This document shows, one piece after another, positions 44,426-53,345 of a stretch of DNA of 64,000 nt (the stretch's first letter is position 1; every line of letters starts with the position of its first letter). Origin of the DNA: Actibacterium sp. XHP0104 (GTDB lineage: Bacteria; Pseudomonadota; Alphaproteobacteria; Rhodobacterales; Rhodobacteraceae); NCBI RefSeq assembly GCF_025751515.1, contig NZ_JAOWLE010000007.1, positions 87,093 through 151,092 of the forward strand. Direction: 5' to 3'. The notes under the pieces are model-generated. The model worked only from the letters and a program-made list of their open reading frames with translations, had not been told where the DNA came from and did no database searches. Position numbers and translations under genes: made by a program.

Positions 44426-45025
44426 TTACCGAACGGCCTTGATGCCTTCGAGTAGCAACGTGGTGGCGATCTGCGCATAGTCTTCGCGGCTAAGCGCGCC
44501 GCCATCACGGAACCACATGTAGACCCAGTTCAGCATGCCAAACAGCGACATGGTCACCGGCATCAGCAGCGGGCGTGCGGGGTTGTCGAGCTCGGGGTGG
44601 ATCTGGCGGATCACATCCGAGAAATGCCGCACGATGCGGCGTTCCAGCGCGGTGATGGTGGCCTTTTGCTCGTCCGACAGGGCCGAGCCCGCGTTCAGCT
44701 GCACCTTGTGCTGTTCGTCGGCGCCGCGATAGGCGTTCAGCACGGTCGTGACCAGCTTTTGCAGATGTTCGCGCGGGGGCAGGGTGGGGTCGATGGCCTT
44801 GGCCAGGGCTTTCTCAAGGTCTTCGAGATGGGTGTGGATGATCGCAAAGATCAGCGCATCTTTTGACGGGTAGTAATGATACAGCAGCGACTTGGACACG
44901 CCGGCCTCTGACGCGATCTGTGACATCGATGCCTTTTCCATCCCGACGGTCGCAAAGATATGCGCCGCGTCCAAGAGCAGGCTGTGTTGTTTTTCCTCGA
45001 AATCTCTGGCGCGAGTGCGGGCCAT
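44426..45025 (-). CDS. paaR: TetR-family regulator of phenylacetate degradation (PaaR-like)
   Basis: Repressor of 199 residues. The N-terminal helix-turn-helix is clear: LLLDAAHIFATVGMEKASMSQIASEAGVSKSLLYHYYPSKDAL, residues 17-60. Its position inside the cluster and the three shared palindromes at 36589, 45101 and 47751 suggest that it represses the paaJ-ABCDE-Z operon, its own gene and the paaG/paaN divergent promoter, and is released by phenylacetyl-CoA. The effector is inferred from other PaaR proteins. Confidence 0.85.
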   Translation of the reverse strand: MARTRARDFEEKQHSLLLDAAHIFATVGMEKASMSQIASEAGVSKSLLYHYYPSKDALIFAIIHTHLEDLEKALAKAIDPTLPPREHLQKLVTTVLNAYRGADEQHKVQLNAGSALSDEQKATITALERRIVRHFSDVIRQIHPELDNPARPLLMPVTMSLFGMLNWVYMWFRDGGALSREDYAQIATTLLLEGIKAVR

Positions 45026-45057
45026 TGTCGGGTGCCTTCCGGTTTTCGTGAAGCGGC

Positions 45058-45080
45058 AATAGGGGCGTGGCGCCCCTATT
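45058..45080 (-). terminator. perfect stem-loop between paaK and paaR
   Basis: AATAGGGGCG (45058-45067) and CGCCCCTATT (45071-45080) with a three-base loop. It follows the paaK stop on the minus strand by 36 bases. The A/T-rich outer pairs would give it some terminator character, but no long T-run follows. Confidence 0.45.
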
Positions 45081-45100
45081 ACTTCGTGCTTTCAGAATTT

Positions 45101-45114
45101 ACCACCCGGTCGGT
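45101..45114. promoter_or_regulatory. PaaR-type operator, site 2
   Basis: ACCACCCGGTCGGT, 12 of 14 bases matching the shared palindrome, in the 91-bp gap upstream of paaR and just past the paaK stop. It suggests autoregulation of paaR from its own promoter. Confidence 0.6.
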
Positions 45115-45116
45115 GA

Positions 45117-46424
45117 TTATTTGGGCCGGTTGTCAACCACGCGTTTGGCCTTGCCTTCCGAGCGTGCGATCTGGTTGGGATCGTGGACCTCGATCTTGGT
45201 CGAAACACCCACCACCGACTTGATATGATGCGCCAATTCGCGCGACGAGGCCGTGCGGGCATCGGCGCTGGCGTGATCTTCCTTGCATTCGACATGCACG
45301 ACCATCGCATCCATGCGGTCCTTGCGGATCAGCTCGATCTGGAAATGCGGGGCCAGGCCGGCGCATTTGAGGATCTGTTCCTCGATCTGGGTCGGGAAGA
45401 CGTTGACGCCACGCAGGATGATCATGTCATCGCTGCGGCCGGTGATCTTTTCGATCCGGCGCATCGAGCGCGCGGTGCCGGGCAGCAGGCGGGTCAGGTC
45501 GCGGGTGCGATAGCGCACCATCGGCAGGCCCTCTTTGGTGAGGGTGGTAAAGACCAGCTCGCCCATCTCGCCGTCGGGCAGAACCTCGCCGGTATTGGGG
45601 TCGATGATTTCAGGGTAGAAATGATCTTCCCACACATGCAGGCCGTCTTTGGTTTCAACGCATTCGTTGGCGACGCCGGGGCCCATGATTTCGGACAGGC
45701 CGTAGATATCGACAGCGTGCATGTCAAAGGCCTGCTCGATTTCCTGGCGCATCTGGTTGGTCCAGGGTTCGGCGCCGAAGATACCGACCTTGAGCGAGCT
45801 TTCGCGCGGGTCGATGCCCTGGCGGTGGAACTCGTCGAGGATCGACAGCATGTAAGAGGGGGTGACCATGATGATGCCGGGTTTGAAATCCTGCATCAGG
45901 GTGACCTGGCGTTCGGTCATGCCGCCCGAGATCGGGACGACGGTACAGCCCAGGCGCTCGGCCCCGTAATGGGCGCCAAGGCCGCCGGTGAACAGGCCAT
46001 AGCCATAGGCGACGTGGCAGATATCGCCGGGGCGGCCACCCGAGGCGCGGATCGAGCGCGCGACCACATCGGCCCAGACGTCGATGTCACCCTTGGTATA
46101 GCCAACGACGGTCGGCTTGCCCGTGGTGCCCGAAGAGCCGTGGATGCGCACCAGTTGATCCTGGGGAACGGCAAACATTCCAAAGGGATAGCTGTCGCGC
46201 AGATCCTGCTTGTAGGTAAAGGGGAACTTGGACAGATCGGCCAGGGTTTTCAGGTCGCTGGGGTGCACGCCGTGGTCGTCGAACCGCTTGCGGTAAAACG
46301 GCGAGTTCTCATAGGCGTGGTTCAGCGAGCGGCGCATACGGTGGTATTGCAGGGCCGAGATCTCATCACGCGAAGCAATCTCGATCGGGTCCAGCATATT
46401 GCGGCTCGGGGTCAGGTCTTTCAT
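45117..46424 (-). CDS. paaK: phenylacetate-CoA ligase
   Basis: Adenylate-forming enzyme of 435 residues that activates phenylacetate with ATP and CoA, the first step of the pathway. The phosphate loop SSGTTGKPT is at 97-105, FGAEPW and YGLSEIMGPG lie in the acyl-binding part, RGVNVFPTQIEE marks the hinge region, and the C-terminal catalytic lysine lies in SEGKAKRV. GGGAGGAG precedes the start. It follows paaI after 12 bases. Confidence 0.95.
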   Translation of the reverse strand: MKDLTPSRNMLDPIEIASRDEISALQYHRMRRSLNHAYENSPFYRKRFDDHGVHPSDLKTLADLSKFPFTYKQDLRDSYPFGMFAVPQDQLVRIHGSSGTTGKPTVVGYTKGDIDVWADVVARSIRASGGRPGDICHVAYGYGLFTGGLGAHYGAERLGCTVVPISGGMTERQVTLMQDFKPGIIMVTPSYMLSILDEFHRQGIDPRESSLKVGIFGAEPWTNQMRQEIEQAFDMHAVDIYGLSEIMGPGVANECVETKDGLHVWEDHFYPEIIDPNTGEVLPDGEMGELVFTTLTKEGLPMVRYRTRDLTRLLPGTARSMRRIEKITGRSDDMIILRGVNVFPTQIEEQILKCAGLAPHFQIELIRKDRMDAMVVHVECKEDHASADARTASSRELAHHIKSVVGVSTKIEVHDPNQIARSEGKAKRVVDNRPK

Positions 46425-46436
46425 GGGCTCTCCTCC

Positions 46437-46904
46437 CTAGGCATCTTGGACGGGGCTGCCGTCGGCGTTCAAGAATGTTCTGTTGATTGTGCGCGAATGG
46501 CCACGGAACTGGACCAGAACGGTGCCGTCCTCGCGGGTCAGCACGATGTCGTAGATCCCCGAGCGGCCGGTGCGCGACACCTGTTTCGCGGTGGCGGTCA
46601 GCCGGTCGCCAAGGGCGCCGGGTGCCAGGTATGTGATCGAGCAATGCTGCGCCACCGTCACCTGGTTGTAGGTGTTGCAGGCAAAGGCAAAGGCGCTGTC
46701 GGCCAGCGTGAACAGATAGCCGCCATGGGCATTGCCATGGCCGTTGGTCATGTTCTCGTTCAAGGTCATGCGCAGCGTGGCCTCGCCGGGGGCGATGTGG
46801 ATCAGCTCCATCCCCAGGCGCTGCGAGGCGCTGTCGTCGTTCCACATTTCTCGGGCGCAGGCCTCGGCCAGCTGCTGAGGGGTCATCTCGTCAAGACGGG
46901 GCAT
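46437..46904 (-). CDS. paaI: acyl-CoA thioesterase PaaI
   Basis: Hot-dog fold thioesterase of 155 residues. GHGNAHGGYLFTLADSAFAFACN is the characteristic segment with the catalytic Asp. PaaI is thought to rescue CoA from dead-end hydroxyphenylacetyl- and ring-derived CoA esters. It begins two bases after the paaG stop. Confidence 0.92.
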   Translation of the reverse strand: MPRLDEMTPQQLAEACAREMWNDDSASQRLGMELIHIAPGEATLRMTLNENMTNGHGNAHGGYLFTLADSAFAFACNTYNQVTVAQHCSITYLAPGALGDRLTATAKQVSRTGRSGIYDIVLTREDGTVLVQFRGHSRTINRTFLNADGSPVQDA

Positions 46905-46906
46905 GG

Positions 46907-47698
46907 TTATTGTCCCTTGAAGTTCGAGGGGCGCTTTTCCAGAAACGCAGTGACGCCTTCGGCATAGTCGTCGGTCAGCCCGGCCTTGCGCTGGCAGTCA
47001 CGCTCCATGTCGAGATGGGTATCCAGATCATTGGTCGCCGCGGCCTGGATCAGGCGCTTGGTCAGGCCCAGGCCCACGGTCGGGCCGGCGGCCATGCGCG
47101 CGGCCAGTGCGGTGGCTTCGTCCATCAGGGCGTCATCCTCGACAGCCTTCCAGATCAGGCCCCAGTCGGCAGCGGTTTCGGCCGGCAGCGGCTCGGCCGT
47201 CAGGGTCAGCGCCTTGGCCCGCGGTTCGCCCAGGATGCGGGCCAGAGACCAGCTGCCACCGGCATCGGGAATCAGGCCGATCTTGGAAAAGGCCTGGATG
47301 AACTTGGCCGATTTGGCGGCCAGAACGATGTCGCAGACAAAGGCGATATTGGCGCCCGCACCGGCGGCCACGCCGTTCACGGCGCAGATGATCGGTTTGT
47401 CGAGGTCGCGCATCAGCCGCAGGGTCGGATTATAAAGCGTATCCAGCGTTTGCCCCAGGTCGGGCTTGGGCCCGCCCTTGCGCGGATCGCGCTGGCCCAG
47501 ATCCTGGCCGGCACAGAATCCCCGTCCGGCGCCGGTCAGCAGCACGGCGCGAATCGCGGGTTCGTCATGAGCGCGCTGGATTCCGGCGCGCAAAGCCAAA
47601 TGCATGTCTTCATTGAAGGAATTAAGCCGGTCCGGCCGGTTCAGCGTCAATTTCAGCACGCCGCCTTCCAGCGACGAAAGAACAGTTTGTTCCGTCAA
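46907..47698 (-). CDS. paaG: 1,2-epoxyphenylacetyl-CoA isomerase
   Basis: Crotonase-family enzyme of 263 residues that converts the ring epoxide to oxepin-CoA. The oxyanion-hole motifs are GRGFCAGQDLGQRD and NGVAAGAGANIAFVCDIV, and the catalytic Asp is in GLIPDAGGSWSLAR, the PaaG pattern. It is the first gene of the minus-strand paaG-paaI-paaK unit and diverges from paaN. Confidence 0.93.
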   Translation of the reverse strand: MTEQTVLSSLEGGVLKLTLNRPDRLNSFNEDMHLALRAGIQRAHDEPAIRAVLLTGAGRGFCAGQDLGQRDPRKGGPKPDLGQTLDTLYNPTLRLMRDLDKPIICAVNGVAAGAGANIAFVCDIVLAAKSAKFIQAFSKIGLIPDAGGSWSLARILGEPRAKALTLTAEPLPAETAADWGLIWKAVEDDALMDEATALAARMAAGPTVGLGLTKRLIQAAATNDLDTHLDMERDCQRKAGLTDDYAEGVTAFLEKRPSNFKGQ

Positions 47699-47750
47699 TA
47701 CAGCCTCCCTGCGCCCTCCTCATGGGCGATTGAGATTAACTCTTGCATAA

Positions 47751-47764
47751 ATCGACCGGTCGGT
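47751..47764. promoter_or_regulatory. PaaR-type operator, site 3, between paaG and paaN
   Basis: ATCGACCGGTCGGT, 13 of 14 bases matching the shared palindrome and containing the perfect core CGACCGGTCG. It lies in the 97-bp gap between divergent starts, so one site could control both directions. On the minus strand a TTGACC overlaps it as a possible -35 box for paaG. Confidence 0.68.
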
Positions 47765-47795
47765 CAATGATGCGAGTCGAGATGAGGGGGAAAAC

Positions 47796-49448
47796 ATGCC
47801 AGACTTCTTTGAGAATCACAGGCATCTTCTTGAGCGTGCCGTAGCGGCACTGAAAACGCGTGAGTTCTGGACACCCTTTCCCGAGGTGCCCAGCGGCAAG
47901 ATTTACGGCGAAACCGCCCGTGTCGATGGTGAGGCTGCGTTCGAGGCGCTGATTGGTCAGCCCTTTGATCTGCCCGGCCATCCCGACGAGTCGCGCGTGG
48001 GCGCAGAGACATCACCTTGGGGTCGCGACGTTGCAATCACCTATCCGGCGGCGTCGGTCGATACTCTGGTGTCGGCCTCGCAGGCCGCCGGGGCCGATTG
48101 GGCCGCTGCTACGCCCGAGGCGCGTGTGGGTGTTTGCCTGGAGGCGCTTAAGCGTCTGAACGCGCAAAGCTTTCTGATCGGCCATGCCACCATGCACACG
48201 ACCGGCCAGGCCTTTGCCATGGCCTTTCAGGCCGGTGGTCCGCACGCGCAGGATCGCGGGTTGGAAGCCGTGGCGGCGGCCTGGGACGAGATGACCCGCA
48301 CCGCGCTGAACGCGGTCTGGGAAAAGCCGCAGGGCAAGATGGACCCGATCGTGATGGAAAAGCGGTGGGAAATCCTGCCGCGCGGCGTGTCGGTCATGAT
48401 CGGCTGCAACACTTTCCCGACATGGAACGGCTATCCGGGCCTGTTTGCCAGCCTGGCCACCGGCAACACCGTCATCATCAAGCCGCATCCGCGCGCAATT
48501 TTGCCGCTGGCGCTGACCGTGCGCGTGCTGCGCGAGGTTCTGGCCGAGGCCGGCCTGCCGCGCGACGCGGTGCTGCTGGCCGCCGATCGGCCCGGCGCCG
48601 AGATCACCAAGGATCTGATCGCCCGCCCCGAGGTCGCAATCATCGACTATACCGGCTCGTCCGTGTTTGGCGATTACATCCGCGCCAATGCCGGGCAGGC
48701 GCTGGTGTTCACCGAGGAAACCGGCGTCAACTCGATCACCATCACCGGTGCGCCCGATTTCAAGGGCATGTGTTCGAATATTGCCTTTTCGCTGTCGCTT
48801 TATTCGGGGCAGATGTGCACCTCGCCGCAGAATATCTATGTGCCCAAGGACGGGATCGACACCGATCAGGGGCACAAGTCCTTTGACGAGGTCGCGCAGG
48901 GCATTGCCGGCGCCATCGACAAGCTGCTGGGCGATGACGAGCGCGCCGCAGGGGTCTGTGGCACGATCGTCAACCCCGCCACGCTGGAACGTATCGCCAA
49001 GGCGCGCGCCGCGGGCCGGGTGATCCGTGACAGCGCCGAGACCGGCCATGGCCAAAGCGCGACGCCGCTTTTGATCGCCGTTCAGCCGGGCGAGGGTGCG
49101 TTGCATCACGACGAATGTTTCGGCCCGATCTCGTTCTTTGTGCCCTGTGACGACGCGCGCAGCGCCATTGACCAGGCCGCCGATATCGCCGCCGCCAAGG
49201 GCGCGATCACGGCGGCGCTTTACGCCACCGACGAGGCGCTGGTCGATCACGCGGCGCGGGCCTTTGCGCGGGCAGGGGTCAACCTGTCGGTCAACCTGAC
49301 CGGCAATATCTACGTCAACCAATCCGCAGCGTTTTCCGATTTCCACGTCACTGGCGCCAACCCTTCGGGCAACGCCAGCCTGACCGACACGGCATTCGTC
49401 GCGTCCCGTTTCCGGCGGGTCATGATCCGCCGTCTGAAAGTGGCCTGA
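47796..49448 (+). CDS. paaN: phenylacetate degradation aldehyde dehydrogenase-like protein PaaN
   Basis: Aldehyde dehydrogenase superfamily protein of 550 residues, of the PaaN branch (opens HRHLLERAVAALKTREFWTPFPEVPSGKIYGE-like sequence; VMIGCNTFPTWNGYPGLFASLATGNTVIIKPHP; the probable nucleophile is Cys341 in LYSGQMCTSPQNIYVP). paaZ already encodes an aldehyde dehydrogenase, so this is either redundant or handles a shunt aldehyde. Its position opposite paaG under a shared operator shows co-regulation. Confidence 0.92.
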   Translation: MPDFFENHRHLLERAVAALKTREFWTPFPEVPSGKIYGETARVDGEAAFEALIGQPFDLPGHPDESRVGAETSPWGRDVAITYPAASVDTLVSASQAAGADWAAATPEARVGVCLEALKRLNAQSFLIGHATMHTTGQAFAMAFQAGGPHAQDRGLEAVAAAWDEMTRTALNAVWEKPQGKMDPIVMEKRWEILPRGVSVMIGCNTFPTWNGYPGLFASLATGNTVIIKPHPRAILPLALTVRVLREVLAEAGLPRDAVLLAADRPGAEITKDLIARPEVAIIDYTGSSVFGDYIRANAGQALVFTEETGVNSITITGAPDFKGMCSNIAFSLSLYSGQMCTSPQNIYVPKDGIDTDQGHKSFDEVAQGIAGAIDKLLGDDERAAGVCGTIVNPATLERIAKARAAGRVIRDSAETGHGQSATPLLIAVQPGEGALHHDECFGPISFFVPCDDARSAIDQAADIAAAKGAITAALYATDEALVDHAARAFARAGVNLSVNLTGNIYVNQSAAFSDFHVTGANPSGNASLTDTAFVASRFRRVMIRRLKVA

Positions 49449-49488
49449 GGCCACCTGTTACACCTGGATACCAATGGGAGGATCATCC

Positions 49489-50631
49489 ATGAAGTCTTTC
49501 ACCACCACCGCCCTGGCCACCCTGATTGCAGTGGGTGCCGTCAGCGCCGCGCAGGCCGAGATTCGCATCGGCGTCAGCGTTGCCGCGACCGGCCCCGCCG
49601 CGTTCCTGGGCGACCCCGAGGCCAAGACCATCGAGATGCTGGTCGAAGAGCTGAACGCCAATGGCGGCATCAACGGCGAGCAGGTCGAACTGATCGTCTA
49701 TGACGACGGCGCCGACCCGAACAAGGCCCGCACCTTTGCCACCCGTCTGGTCGAAGATGACGAGGTTGTCGCGATCATCGGTGGCTCGACCACCGGCACC
49801 ACCATGTCGATCATGGACGTGGCCCAGGAAGAGGGCATTCCCTTCATTTCGCTGGCCGGTGCCATCGCGATCATCGACCCGGTGCGCGAATATGTCTTCA
49901 AGACCCCGCATACCGACCGCATGGCCTGTGAGAAAATCTTTACCGACATGCAGGCCCGCGGCATCAGCAAGGTTGGCATGATCTCGGGCACCGACGGCTT
50001 TGGCGCCTCGATGCAGGCCCAGTGCAAGGACGTGGCCGGCAATTTCGGCGTCGAGATCGTGGCCGACGAGACCTATGGCCCGCAAGACGCCGACATGACC
50101 CCGCAGCTGACTCGCATCAAGAACACCGACGGTGTGCAGGCGTTGCTGAACCCCGGCTTTGGCCAGGGCCCGGCGATCGTCACCCGCAACGTGCACCAGC
50201 TGGGTATCGAACAGCCGCTGTATCAAAGCCACGGCGTGGCCTCTGACGGTTTCATCAAGCTGGCCGGTGCCGAGGCCGCCGAGGGCGTTCGCCTGCCGGG
50301 CACCGCGCTGCTGATCGCCGAGCTGCTGCAAGAGGGCGACGCCCAGCGTGAGGTCGTGCAGGGCTACAAGGCCGCTTATGAGGCCAAGTATGGCGAAAGC
50401 GTTTCGACCTTTGGCGGTTATGCCCATGACGCGTTCGCGCTGATGGTTGATGCCATTGCGCGCGCCGGTTCGGATGATCCGGCCGAGATCCGCAACGCGC
50501 TGGAAGCCACTGCCGGCCTAGTCGGCACCACCGGCACCTACACCTTCAGCGCCCAAGACCACCTGGGCCTGGATCTGAGCGCCTTCCGGATGCTCGAGAT
50601 CACCAATGGCGGCTGGTCGGCGGTCGAGTAA
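49489..50631 (+). CDS. branched-chain-type ABC transporter binding protein, probable aromatic acid uptake
   Basis: Periplasmic binding protein of 380 residues of the LivK fold. A signal peptide ends near residue 22 (TLIAVGAVSAAQA), followed by EIRIGVSVAATGPAAFLG. The start is preceded by GGGAGG. It stands between paaN and the fused PaaF/PaaH gene and leads a full five-gene transporter, so phenylacetate or a related aromatic acid is the likely ligand; amino acids cannot be excluded from sequence. Confidence 0.85.
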   Translation: MKSFTTTALATLIAVGAVSAAQAEIRIGVSVAATGPAAFLGDPEAKTIEMLVEELNANGGINGEQVELIVYDDGADPNKARTFATRLVEDDEVVAIIGGSTTGTTMSIMDVAQEEGIPFISLAGAIAIIDPVREYVFKTPHTDRMACEKIFTDMQARGISKVGMISGTDGFGASMQAQCKDVAGNFGVEIVADETYGPQDADMTPQLTRIKNTDGVQALLNPGFGQGPAIVTRNVHQLGIEQPLYQSHGVASDGFIKLAGAEAAEGVRLPGTALLIAELLQEGDAQREVVQGYKAAYEAKYGESVSTFGGYAHDAFALMVDAIARAGSDDPAEIRNALEATAGLVGTTGTYTFSAQDHLGLDLSAFRMLEITNGGWSAVE

Positions 50632-50643
50632 CCGCACCGGCAC

Positions 50644-50668
50644 GCGGCCGGGTTTCTGACCTGGCCGC
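50644..50668 (+). promoter_or_regulatory. intercistronic stem-loop between binding-protein and permease genes
   Basis: GCGGCCGGGT pairs with ACCTGGCCGC through 10 base pairs, one of them G-U, around a five-base loop. No T-run follows. It lies 13 bases after the binding-protein stop and probably stabilises that part of the message. Confidence 0.5.
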
Positions 50669-50730
50669 TCGTCCCGGCGGCCGCATAGCCGCAGGGCTTA
50701 TCTGAACATCCAATCGCACAGGAGCTGCCG

Positions 50731-51603
50731 ATGGACGGTTTGATGCAGTTCATTTTCTCGGGTCTGACGGTCGGCGCGGTCTACGCGCTGGTCGCGCTGG
50801 GATTCACCATCATCTACAACGCGTCGGACGTGGTGAACTTTTCGCAGGGCGAATTCGTCATGCTGGGGGGTATGATCACCGTTTTCACGTTTGAGGCGGG
50901 GCTGCCCCTGCCGCTGGCGGCGGTGGTCGCCATCGCGGTGACCGCAGGCGTGGGCGTGGCGCTGAACAAGCTGGCGATCGAGCCAGCGCGGGGCGCGCCC
51001 GTGGTGTCGCTGATCATCATCACCATCGGGGCGTCGATCCTGATCCGGGGCGCGTCGCAGCTGATCTTTGACAAGCAGCTGCACCGCTTTCCGGCCTTTT
51101 CCGGCGACGAACCCCTGCAGGTGCTGGGCGCGACCATTCTGCCGCAAAGTCTGTGGGTGATCGGCGGCGCGCTGCTGGTTTTCGTGGCACTGTGGCTGTT
51201 CTTTACCAAGACCCTGACCGGCAAGGCGGTGCTGGCGACGGCGAACAACCGTCTGGCGGCCCAGCTGGTCGGGATCAACACCAACTATGTGATGACGCTG
51301 TCCTTTGCGCTGTCGGCGGCCATCGGCGCGCTGGCCGGTGTGCTGGTCACGCCGATCACGCTGGTGGGCTATGACGTGGGCGTGGGCCTGGCGCTGAAGG
51401 GCTTTGCCGCGGCGATGCTGGGCGGCATGGGCAACCCCAAGGGCGCGCTGGTCGGCGGCCTGCTGCTGGGCCTGTGCGAGGCTCTGACCGCGGGTTTCCT
51501 CAGCTCGCAATACAAGGAAGCCGTGGCCTTTGTGATCATCCTGGCGGTTCTGTTCGTGATGCCGCAGGGCCTGTTTGGCCGCAAATCCACCGAGAGGGTC
51601 TGA
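50731..51603 (+). CDS. livH: ABC transporter permease, LivH type
   Basis: Membrane permease of 290 residues with about eight hydrophobic helices. FIFSGLTVGAVYALVALGFTIIYNASDVVNFSQGEFVMLGGM is the typical LivH N-terminus, and KGFAAAMLGGMGNPKGALVGG the typical late segment. AGGAG precedes the ATG. Coupled closely to the LivM gene three bases on. Confidence 0.9.
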   Translation: MDGLMQFIFSGLTVGAVYALVALGFTIIYNASDVVNFSQGEFVMLGGMITVFTFEAGLPLPLAAVVAIAVTAGVGVALNKLAIEPARGAPVVSLIIITIGASILIRGASQLIFDKQLHRFPAFSGDEPLQVLGATILPQSLWVIGGALLVFVALWLFFTKTLTGKAVLATANNRLAAQLVGINTNYVMTLSFALSAAIGALAGVLVTPITLVGYDVGVGLALKGFAAAMLGGMGNPKGALVGGLLLGLCEALTAGFLSSQYKEAVAFVIILAVLFVMPQGLFGRKSTERV

Positions 51604-51606
51604 GCC

Positions 51607-52563
51607 ATGAACATGCAATCGAAATGGACACAGATTGCCATTCTGGTGGCACTGATCGTGATCCTGCCGGTGTTCTTTCCGTCGGGCTATTACTACCGCG
51701 TCGGCGCGCTGATCTTCGTGAACGCGCTGTCGGTTGTCGGGCTGGTCATCCTGATCGGCTTTGCCGGTCAGATCAGCCTGGGCCACGCGGGCTTTGCCGG
51801 GATCGGCGCGTTTTCCTGCGCGTTGCTGCCGGTGCATTTCGGCCTGCATCCGGCCATCGCCGTGCTGGTGGGCGCGCTGCTGTCGGCGTTGATCGCCGGG
51901 ATGATCGGGCGGCCAATCCTGCGGTTGCAGGGCTACTACCTGGCCGTTGCCACGCTGGGTTTCGGCGTGCTGATGTCGATGGTTCTGACCAACGAGCGCG
52001 AGCTGACCGGCGGCCCCGACGGGATGCGCGTGGCCGATCTGGGCCTGCGCGAAGTGCTGCGTGACATGGGCCTGAAACTGTCGGGCGGCGAGTTCTGGTA
52101 TGCCATGTGCGGGCTGGTGCTGGTGATCGGCGTCTGGGTGGCGCTGAACCTTTACAACAGCCCCACCGGCCGGGCGATGCGGGCACTGCACGGCTCCGAA
52201 GTCGCCGCGCGCACCGTGGGCATCGACGTGGCCAGCAAGAAACTGCAGGCCTTTGTGATCTCGGCCATCTACGCCTCGGTCGCGGGGTCGCTCTTGGCGC
52301 TGCAAAACGGGTTCATCACGCCGGATGTTGCCGGGTTCATGCACTCGATCGAGATGGTGACCATGACCGTTCTGGGCGGGGTCGGCTCGATCCTGGGGGC
52401 GATCCTGGGCGCGGCCATCCTGACGCTGTTGCCTCAGGTGCTGACCGTCTTTGCCGAATATGAACAGCTGGTGCTGGGCGCGGTGATGATCCTTGTGATG
52501 ATCTTCCTGCCGCGCGGCCTGCTGCCGTCGATCGCCGCCAAGCTGCGGGGGAGGGGAGAATGA
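51607..52563 (+). CDS. livM: ABC transporter permease, LivM type
   Basis: Second permease of 318 residues. GFAGQISLGHAGFAGIGAFSCALL and VLGGVGSILGAILGAAILTLLPQVL mark it as LivM. It pairs with the LivH protein in the membrane. The stop overlaps the start of the first ATPase gene. Confidence 0.9.
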   Translation: MNMQSKWTQIAILVALIVILPVFFPSGYYYRVGALIFVNALSVVGLVILIGFAGQISLGHAGFAGIGAFSCALLPVHFGLHPAIAVLVGALLSALIAGMIGRPILRLQGYYLAVATLGFGVLMSMVLTNERELTGGPDGMRVADLGLREVLRDMGLKLSGGEFWYAMCGLVLVIGVWVALNLYNSPTGRAMRALHGSEVAARTVGIDVASKKLQAFVISAIYASVAGSLLALQNGFITPDVAGFMHSIEMVTMTVLGGVGSILGAILGAAILTLLPQVLTVFAEYEQLVLGAVMILVMIFLPRGLLPSIAAKLRGRGE

Positions 52564-53345
52564 GCCTTTTACAAGTTCAGGGTCTGGGGATCAGCTTTGG
52601 CGGGATCCGGGCCGTTCACGATGTCAGTTTCAACGTCAAGGCGGGCGAGATCGTCTCGGTCATCGGGCCGAATGGCGCCGGCAAGACGACGCTGTTCAAC
52701 ATGATCTCCAGTATCTACCGGCCCGACAGCGGCACGGTGCATCTCGAGGGCAAGGACATCACCGCCACCGAACCGCACCGCCTGGCGCGGCTGGGAATGT
52801 CGCGGACCTTTCAGAACCTTCAGATCTTTCAAGAGATGACGGTGCTGGAAAACGCGATCGCCGGCTATCACATGCAGGAAAGCGGTCCGTTGTGGCAGGA
52901 TCTGTTCGCGCTGCCCGGATCGCGTCGCCGTGCTGCCAAGGCGCGCGAGGGCGCCTATGAGCTGCTGGCGCGGGTGGGGCTGAAGAACGCCGCCGAGCAA
53001 GAGGCCGGCAACCTGTCTTACGGCGCGCTGAAACGGCTGGAGATCGCGCGGGCGCTGGCGACCGAACCCAAGGTTCTGTTGCTGGACGAACCGGCGGCGG
53101 GCTGTAACGCGGTCGAGACCGAAGAGATCGACGAGCTGATCGCCGAAACCGCGAAAACGGGCATCGCGATCCTGCTGGTCGAACATGACATGAAGATGGT
53201 GATGCGGATCTCGAACCACATCGTCGTTCTGGATCATGGCGAAAAGATCGCCGAGGGCGACCCGGCGACCGTCAGCCAGAACCCCGACGTGATCGCCGCC
53301 TACCTGGGCACCGGAGAAGAGGAGGCAAGCCATGCTGACGGTTGA
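52560..53345 (+). CDS. livG: ABC transporter ATPase, LivG type
   Basis: ATPase of 261 residues: Walker A GPNGAGKTT, signature LSYGALKRLEIARAL, Walker B LLLDEPAAG and switch histidine in VEHDM. The signature LSYG is the usual LivG form. It overlaps the LivF gene by 14 bases. Confidence 0.9.
   Translation: MSLLQVQGLGISFGGIRAVHDVSFNVKAGEIVSVIGPNGAGKTTLFNMISSIYRPDSGTVHLEGKDITATEPHRLARLGMSRTFQNLQIFQEMTVLENAIAGYHMQESGPLWQDLFALPGSRRRAAKAREGAYELLARVGLKNAAEQEAGNLSYGALKRLEIARALATEPKVLLLDEPAAGCNAVETEEIDELIAETAKTGIAILLVEHDMKMVMRISNHIVVLDHGEKIAEGDPATVSQNPDVIAAYLGTGEEEASHADG

Noticed and set aside
50698..52344. 548-codon open frame opposite the LivH and LivM genes
   Set aside because: Dominated by His, Gln and Arg; antisense to two clear membrane proteins.
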